DNA from: Phascolarctos cinereus
Taxonomy: Eukaryota; Chordata; Mammalia; Diprotodontia; Phascolarctidae
Direction: 5' to 3'
DNA length: 64,000 nt
NCBI RefSeq assembly: GCF_002099425.1
Contig: NW_018343953.1
Coordinates: 6,274,001 to 6,338,000, forward strand
The notes under the pieces were generated by a model that was given only the letters and a program-made list of their open reading frames with translations, ran no database searches and was not told the DNA's origin. Of this stretch, positions 58,556 through 64,000 are shown piece by piece. Within the stretch, counting starts at the first letter, position 1, and every line of letters starts with the position of its first letter. The translations under genes and the position numbers were made by a program.

Positions 58556-58812
58556 TTTGGTTTTATTTTTGTTCAGTAGTTTCAAGTCATGTCCAACTCT
58601 TATTGACCCCATTTGGGGTTTTCTTGGCAAAGATACTGAAATGGTTTGTCATTTCTTTCTCTGGCTCATTTTTGCAGATGAGGAACTGAGGCAAAAAAAG
58701 GTTAAGCAACTTGCCCAGGTCACACAGCTAGTGTCTGAAGTCAAATCTGAACTCATAAAGATGAATCTTCCTGATTCCAAACCCTGGCTCTATCCATTGC
58801 ACCATCTAGCTA
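58556..58812 (-). mobile_element. RTE-tail SINE inside an L2
   Basis: TTTCAAGTCATGTCCAACTC, CTTGGCAAAGATACTGAAATGG and CCATTGCACCATCTAGCT. Confidence 0.7.
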
Positions 58813-58819
58813 TAATCAT

Positions 58820-59028
58820 AATCATAATAGCATTTAGACAATACTTAAAAGTTTACAAAGCACCTTTAAAATATCTCATTAAATCTTCACAACTGTCCTA
58901 GAAGGTAAATGCTCTTATTATCCCCTATTACAAATGAGGAAATTGAGGCAGGCATAGGTTAAGTGACACAGCTTATAAGTATATGAATCAGGTCAGGATT
59001 TGGCACTTTATCCACTGTGCCACCTATA
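58820..59028 (-). mobile_element. MIR-like SINE inside an L2
   Basis: Antisense MIR (AAATGAGGAAATTGAGGC) ending CCACTGTGCCACC. Confidence 0.55.
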
Positions 59029-59448
59029 ATAGAAAATCCTTTGCTTGGCATTTAAGTCTTTACAACCTGGCACCTTCTACTTTTTCAGTCTACTTAAAAC
59101 ATCCTGGGCTGTTTCTCATACATGATGCTCCATCTCTCCTCTCTATATGTTTGCACTGTCTGACTTCCATGCCTAGAATGTCCTCCCTTCTCACCTCTGC
59201 CTCTCAGAATCCCAGGTTTCCTTCTAGACTCTACTGGAATTCCATCTTCTTCAGGAGACTTTTTCTGGTTCCCCAACCCCACCCCACTGCTAGTGTCTTC
59301 TCTAAGGTTTACTTGTATCTTCTTCCTATGTGTGTTGTCTATGTCTACACACACTGTCTCCCAGATAAATCTGAACATAGCCATTCTGCTAGTGTCTGCT
59401 CCTCTAAGGTTACTTCATACCTACATTGTATGTATATTACATTTGCCT

Positions 59449-59496
59449 ACACACACACACACACACAACACACACACACACACACACACACACACA
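59449..59496. repeat. (CA)n microsatellite
   Basis: CA units with one break inside an L2 3' UTR. Confidence 0.95.
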
Positions 59497-59615
59497 TTGT
59501 GTCCCTGAAAGAATGTAAGGTCTTTGAGAAGAGACTATTTTCACTTTTCTTCTTATATTACCAGCACCTTGACCTGGCACACAGTAGGCACTTAATAAAT
59601 ACTTGTTTTGTTGAC

Positions 59616-60009
59616 TGAGCAAGATGAGGGAGAAATCACTCCCCAACAGAAGGATAAGGGAGGGCTTCATGGAGGCAGTGTCCTATTAGCTATTCCTGGA
59701 AGGGTAAATAGGATGTGGACAGGCATCACTTAGGGGACTTTGCAGTTGAAGAAACAGTAAAAGTCAAGGAAAAAAGCAGGAAAAAAATGGAACAGGGACT
59801 AGAAGACAGCAATCCTGTAAGTAAATCCCTAATAGGGAATAGGCTGAATAAGCCTGGAATAGTGGGAGCAGCCCAGCCCAAGGGCACCAGCACCCTCTGC
59901 CTGGCAACTGCCAAGAACAATTTGCGTGTGGTGTTCAGTGGCAGAAAGGCCAAGGTCTCCAACCCAACTTTGGTTCTTTTCACCCTCCTTTTCTAATCCC
60001 CAGTAGCCA
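59616..60009. other. Spacer, nothing recognised
   Basis: Holds overlapping frames of 93 and 85 codons on opposite strands with no recognisable domain. Confidence 0.3.
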
Positions 60010-60453
60010 TCCCTCCACCACAGGCCTGACTAATCTCTCTATGTGAGGTCAGCTTGTCCCCACAGCCAATGCCATCCGAAGGCTTTCTACCTTCACCATA
60101 ACTTCACATGGAGCTTAGACTGACTCTGATGCCTCCTCACGGGCTGATTGGAGCTGCCTGAATTTTGACATGAGCTCTTGAGATTTTCTTCAGCTTTGAG
60201 CAAGTTTCTTCCGCATGCATGTCTGTCTCCCCACCTCAGCTGTAAGCATCTGGAAGGCAACGGCACTGTCTTCTCTGGCTTCTGTATCTTCTAAGAAGCC
60301 TGCCCTGACTGATACCCTGCCCCCCCCACCCTGGGTTCCACTTGACTCAGTTGAATCCTATGCCTTAGGATTCAGATATTAGCATATTCCAGAGCATTTG
60401 TTCAGACATATTTTTGTCTTTGTTCCCTGACTAGACTAAAAGGATCTCAAGGG
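60010..60453 (+). mobile_element. L2-type 3' region, left of the RNF13 pseudogene
   Basis: L2-like 3' UTR ending CTAGACTAAAAGGATCTCAAG. It resumes after the pseudogene at 61792 and ends at about 61862 with GAATAAATACTTGTTGATTG. Confidence 0.5.
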
Positions 60454-60465
60454 TCTGCATTTCTT
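60454..60465. repeat. Target-site duplication, left, of RNF13 pseudogene
   Basis: TCTGCATTTCTT, identical to 61780-61791 on the far side of the pseudogene. Confidence 0.8.
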
Positions 60466-61779
60466 TTCTTTTCTTTTCTTTTCTTTTTTTTTAGTTTAGG
60501 AGATTAGCATTATTAAGAGGTGTCTGTGTGTGTGTGTGTGTGTGTGTGTATACATATATACACATATATAAGTATATGTGTAAATACGTATATATGATCA
60601 GAAGATTAACAGAACATTTGCTAAAATTTTCGTTAGTATTTCTATGCAGGGTTGCCTATCTTTTTGCTTTGGTCATACATAAACACACAATCCTTTAATC
60701 CTGAAAATTAAGTCAGTATAAATGTGGGGCCGTATTAGCTTAGCTAGCTGCTGGATCAAACTAATATTCAACACTATTAAATATGAGAACCGTCTTAATA
60801 TCAAATTTTTCTGCACTCTACCACAAACTGCTGTCTTCTGGCTTAAAATACTATTTGTGAATGGGAAAGAAAATTCTGTTACTAAGTATTTCTATTTCAT
60901 TTTGTAGTATTCATGAGAAAAATACTGAATGGCCTAACCTGTCAATAATGAAGACAGTTTAGGGGGAACCCACAAGTTGATACCAAAAATTCTGGGAAAT
61001 TGGGTTAGACCATGCTTGGTGTGGCAGCGGAATTCATCATGGTAATAAATATACTTGTATACTGTAATGAAGTCTTCACCGTAATCCATACTTGTAGTGG
61101 TTTTTCTTTTTGAAACTTTTTGGCTATATTCCATTCCAAAAAGAGAATGATGCTTGAGGTCCAGCACCTTGATAATGTTATGCTTTAGTAATAAGAAGTG
61201 TGCTTTTTGTGGATGAAAACCTGATTAAGAAAATATATATATATGTGTGTGTGTGTGTGTATAAAATCTGATTAAACCATAGAACACACTGAGATTCCTC
61301 TCTACAACAGTAACTGAAGGGGGGGGATGGACAATGAAAGTATATACTTAAATACACACAAAGGGATAAGCTGATGAACCTTTTTTTTTCCATACAAGGT
61401 ATAAAGATGAATAGAGTTGGAAGTCCAAACCATATTTGCTATGTTGTAATCCCTGTCACCACTGTGCTACAACTGGACAACCACCCTCTCTTGATTCACT
61501 TCCTTTTCTGCATCACTACTAACAATATCTTCATTGTCATCCTCCTCCTTGTAATCTGAAGATTCTGTCACGTTCTGATGGGAATGAGATTCTGATAAAG
61601 CCCCAAATGACTGGGCACTAACAGGAGCTAATGGTCTAAGTAAAGGGGTGTATTCTGAGACTTCATTCTCTTCTTGACTACTATCTGTGTCAGAGTCTGA
61701 ATCTCTGTGAGAAGGAACAACTTTCTGTTTACATATGGGGCAGGTTTTTTTGGTTTAGTTAGCCAAGAATGCACACACT
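60466..61779 (-). pseudogene. RNF13: RNF13 processed pseudogene, 5'-truncated
   Basis: On the - strand, 61779 down to about 61400 reads as the C-terminus of RNF13, an endosomal/ER membrane RING E3 ubiquitin ligase. Visible are the end of the RING domain (WLTKPKKTCPICKQKVV in the family frame), the acidic DSDSDTDSSQEENEV stretch, TPLLRPLAPVSAQSFGALSE, and the DYNIAN end. One A is missing from the A-run in the RING tail (frameshift), a TAG replaces a Gln codon in VVVQL, and the normal stop is lost. About 900 bases of presumed 3' UTR follow, then an A-rich tail turned into an AAAAG repeat at 60466-60492. Perfect 12-bp target copies (TCTGCATTTCTT) lie at 60454-60465 and 61780-61791. The copy is 5'-truncated within the RING and has no introns, so it arose by LINE-mediated retroposition. 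It interrupts an L2 end. Confidence 0.85.
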
Positions 61780-61791
61780 TCTGCATTTCTT
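61780..61791. repeat. Target-site duplication, right, of RNF13 pseudogene
   Basis: TCTGCATTTCTT, identical to 60454-60465. It abuts the truncated RING codons of the pseudogene. Confidence 0.8.
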
Positions 61792-61862
61792 GTCTACCCA
61801 CAAAGAGCTTGACAGTGCTATGTGAACAGCAGGAACAGAATAAATACTTGTTGATTGAATGA
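61792..61862 (+). mobile_element. L2-type 3' terminus, right of the RNF13 pseudogene
   Basis: CAGAATAAATACTTGTTGATT is the L2 3' end, continuing the element broken at 60453. Confidence 0.5.
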
Positions 61863-62135
61863 ATTCTAGGTAACACAATGCCTAGAGTACTAGATTTTAA
61901 GTCAGGAAAACTTAAGTTTGAATCATGCCTCAGATACTTAATACCTGCATGACCCTAGGCAAGTCACTTAACTTCTCTCAAATTCAATTTTCTCATCTCT
62001 TAAAGTTGGGATTAAAAATAGCATCTATTTACCCAGATTGTTGTGAGAATCAAATGAAATAATATATGTAAAGAGCTCCTCAGGCTTTAAAGAACTATAT
62101 AAATGATAGTTATTCTTATTGTTATTACTATTCAC
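61863..62135 (+). mobile_element. MIR-like SINE
   Basis: GACCCTAGGCAAGTCACTTAAC ... TTGTTGTGAGAATCAAATG. Confidence 0.55.
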
Positions 62136-62309
62136 ATTTCAACAGGCATTTACTCAGTATCCACTATGTTCAAGGTACTAAGCTAGGTGATAGGGATACA
62201 AAGACAGAACCAAAAAAATGGTCCCTACCCTGAAGGAGTTTACATTCTACTGGGAAGTTGTAATTTTTAAACAGACAAACTAATACAGTGTGATTTTAAA
62301 GCAATAGAG

Positions 62310-62515
62310 AGAACTAATATTGTGATACAGTGGGAAGAATACTGGATCTGGAGTCAGACAACCTGACCTGGGTTCAAATTCTGGCTCTTCTATCTATCAC
62401 ATGTGTGACCTTGGGCAAGTGGCTAAACCTCTCTAGGTCTCGGTTTCTTCATCTGTCCATTGAGGGTGTTGGATTAGATGACCACTCTCTCTCCCAGCTC
62501 TAAATCTATTCTCTC
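62310..62515 (+). mobile_element. MIR-like SINE upstream of signal exon D
   Basis: GGATCTGGAGTCAGACAACC ... TCGGTTTCTTCATCTGTCC. Confidence 0.55.
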
Positions 62516-62919
62516 CCTGTGACCCCGGGAGATCTAGAAAGGCCTCTCATAGAGGGGGACTTCTGAGATGAGCTGAAGATTATGTTGCTATGAATTACCA
62601 GGAATGAAAGAATAAAAGAAGGCTTGCATCTCCTTTCAGGCAGGCAAGTTCAGGGCATGCACATGAATCTAAAACAATGGGCCTATACCCACTGTATAAG
62701 GCCCCTCATCTAAGTGCTTGTTTACTGAGTGAATGTCTGACTGACTACAACATTCTATCTGCCTGCTCATTTGACTGCTCAGTAGAGCATGAAGTGTTGT
62801 CACAAAGATTCTTCAGACATATTGCCCACCCCTAGACATACCTGCCACTGTCTGCCTGATGACAGAACATTGCTGATTCCCTCAGCCTGGATCGATCTGT
62901 CTCACTGGCCCCATCAGCC

Positions 62920-62980
62920 ATGAGGATCTTTTTCTGGGTCATCCTAGTGGCTTTCTTCATCCTCATCCACATTCCTCCAG
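62920..62980 (+). CDS. Defensin-type signal exon D (partner exon beyond the window)
   Basis: The ATG at 62920 opens MRIFFWVILVAFFILIHIPP and the exon ends CCAG|GTAAAA in phase 1. The MRI start, hydrophobic core, Pro-Pro end, donor context and phase all match beta-defensin first exons; the start also recalls DEFB114 and DEFB131. No six-cysteine exon occurs in the remaining 1 kb, so the mature exon most likely lies to the right of this window. The upstream sequence is unrelated to the A/B promoter, so this is a separate gene of the cluster. I see no clear TATA box. Confidence 0.65.
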
Positions 62981-64000
62981 GTAAAATGGAAATTATTTGA
63001 GAGACAATTATAAGGAAAGAACCAGAGAATTTCCAAGCTCGATCATCCAATCAAATGCTCTCCTTATTTAAGAGGGAAGAAAGTGGGCCTCATGGACTTG
63101 CCCTAAGTCGGACAGCCATTAAGGGGGAGAGTCAAGATCAGCTTCTCTCTCCTAAATCCTAATCTAGGCTCCTTCCCACTACCCTACATTGTTTTCTCTG
63201 GGAAAGGGAGACAATGTCCTGAAGAAGTTGTATAAAGACAAAGGGGGTAGAGCAACTCCAAGGGTGAGTAAGGGCTGACTCCAGGTAGGAGGGGAGGGAA
63301 TAGAGAGTTTGCATTTCCAGATACTGTTCCCTTCCTAGGCTACTCTTCCCCTTCCACTGTCATCCTCCCTATCCTCTGACCCATCCTGGGTCTTCTGCAC
63401 AGTTTGAAAATGAGGCTACCAGAGGTTGGAGCATAAAGACAATGGGAATGGGAACAGTATATGCACCTTAGGGCCTGAAACACGATCTGAAGACTAGAGA
63501 GAGAGGAAGAGGTTCTTAGGAGTTGCTCTGGAGTAAAAATGCCCAGGATAGCAATACTAAGAATAGTTTAAGGTCTGAATGCTCCTTCTCAGCAATGTGA
63601 GGGTCCTCTGAGATGCTTAGCATTGAGAGCCTGAAAAGGTACCCAATGCAGAGTACAATAGTAGGTGCCACAAACTTCAATAGCATGTGATAGAAGGAAC
63701 TGTCTGACTTTTTCTACTCTGGAAAAAGAGCTTTAGGCTCCCAAATAGGGTATTGTGTGGATCCTTAGCAACAGAGACTAATACCTCAAGAGGCAGGAGT
63801 AAGTTTCTTAGGCCAAAAGAACAGTTCTCAAAGTCTTCCATCTTGTGATTCCCTTGCATACTCTTATACCTGGCCCTAGGTACAGTGGTCTGGAAAAAGC
63901 ATTCAGTGTCTGGGTTGAGAAGTTGATTCTAAAATACAACTGCCCACCAATCTTCACATTAGACTGCCCTGAAACTCCAAGGCTCCCAGTGGCATCTCAG
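62981..64000 (+). other. Start of the gene D intron
   Basis: Begins GTAAAATGG at the exon D donor. No acceptor followed by a six-cysteine frame is present up to the window edge. Confidence 0.5.

Larger units (their letters stand above)
58480..59615 (+). mobile_element. L2-type LINE 3' region, split by two SINEs
   Basis: Starts CTCTAGCGGCTCCCTCTTAC, resumes at 59030 (CTTTGCTTGGCATTTAAGTC) and ends with GGCACACAGTAGGCACTTAA at 59576. Interrupted by an RTE-tail SINE (58556-58812) and a MIR-like stretch (58820-59028). A (CA)n tract lies at 59449-59496. The 211-codon open frame at 58983-59618 is this LINE 3' UTR, not a gene. Confidence 0.6.

Noticed and set aside
58983-59618. Longest open frame in the window (211 codons)
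   Set aside because: It is an L2-type LINE 3' UTR read through a (CA)n tract, giving Thr/His repeats; no conserved domain, and the frame begins inside a MIR-like element.
1-64000. CRISPR array, operons, or prokaryotic or viral system
   Set aside because: No regularly spaced identical repeats; every regular array is a microsatellite. Spliced exons, polyadenylation signals and mammalian repeats show vertebrate nuclear DNA.

Overview
This window is mammalian nuclear DNA, almost certainly from a marsupial. The case rests on the repeats: many copies of a tRNA-headed SINE (head near GGCAGCTAGGTGG, tail near GGTTAAGTGACTTGCC when read antisense), a second SINE with a BovB/RTE-like tail, ORF1-only 'half-L1' elements, marsupial-type L1 ends, old CR1/L2/MIR copies and a palindromic hAT-type MITE. 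I cannot name the species from sequence alone. Genes occupy well under 2% of the window.

The genes belong to a beta-defensin cluster on the + strand. Two complete two-exon genes are visible: gene A (signal exon 6668-6722, mature exon 17715-17896, 78 residues) and gene B (signal exon 38918-38975, mature exon 44425-44594, 75 residues). Both have a phase-1 intron and the cysteine spacing CX6CX4CX9CX5CC. They lie in a tandem segmental duplication (about 3.23-18.7 kb and 34.93-46.3 kb). Two further signal-peptide exons have no second exon in view: C at 26588, with a TATA box and two possible donors, and D at 62920, whose second exon probably lies beyond the right edge.

Layout: 0-3.2 kb, intergenic with an antisense L1 end; 3.2-18.7 kb, duplication copy A with gene A and an inverted nest of L1s in its intron; 18.7-34.9 kb, spacer with an old L1 split by a half-L1, orphan exon C, a second half-L1 on the - strand, and an AT-rich block with a 170-bp inverted repeat; 34.9-46.3 kb, copy B with gene B; 46.3-62.8 kb, old LINE and SINE remains, a 61-bp-arm hairpin, and an RNF13 processed pseudogene on the - strand; 62.8-64 kb, signal exon D.

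The defensins would act as secreted cationic antimicrobial or signalling peptides. Between copies A and B the core from the first to the last cysteine differs at 16 of 30 codons by amino-acid replacement and at only one codon silently, while introns and promoter remain easy to align. This points to adaptive divergence after duplication. No CRISPR array, rRNA, functional tRNA or bacterial-type feature is present.
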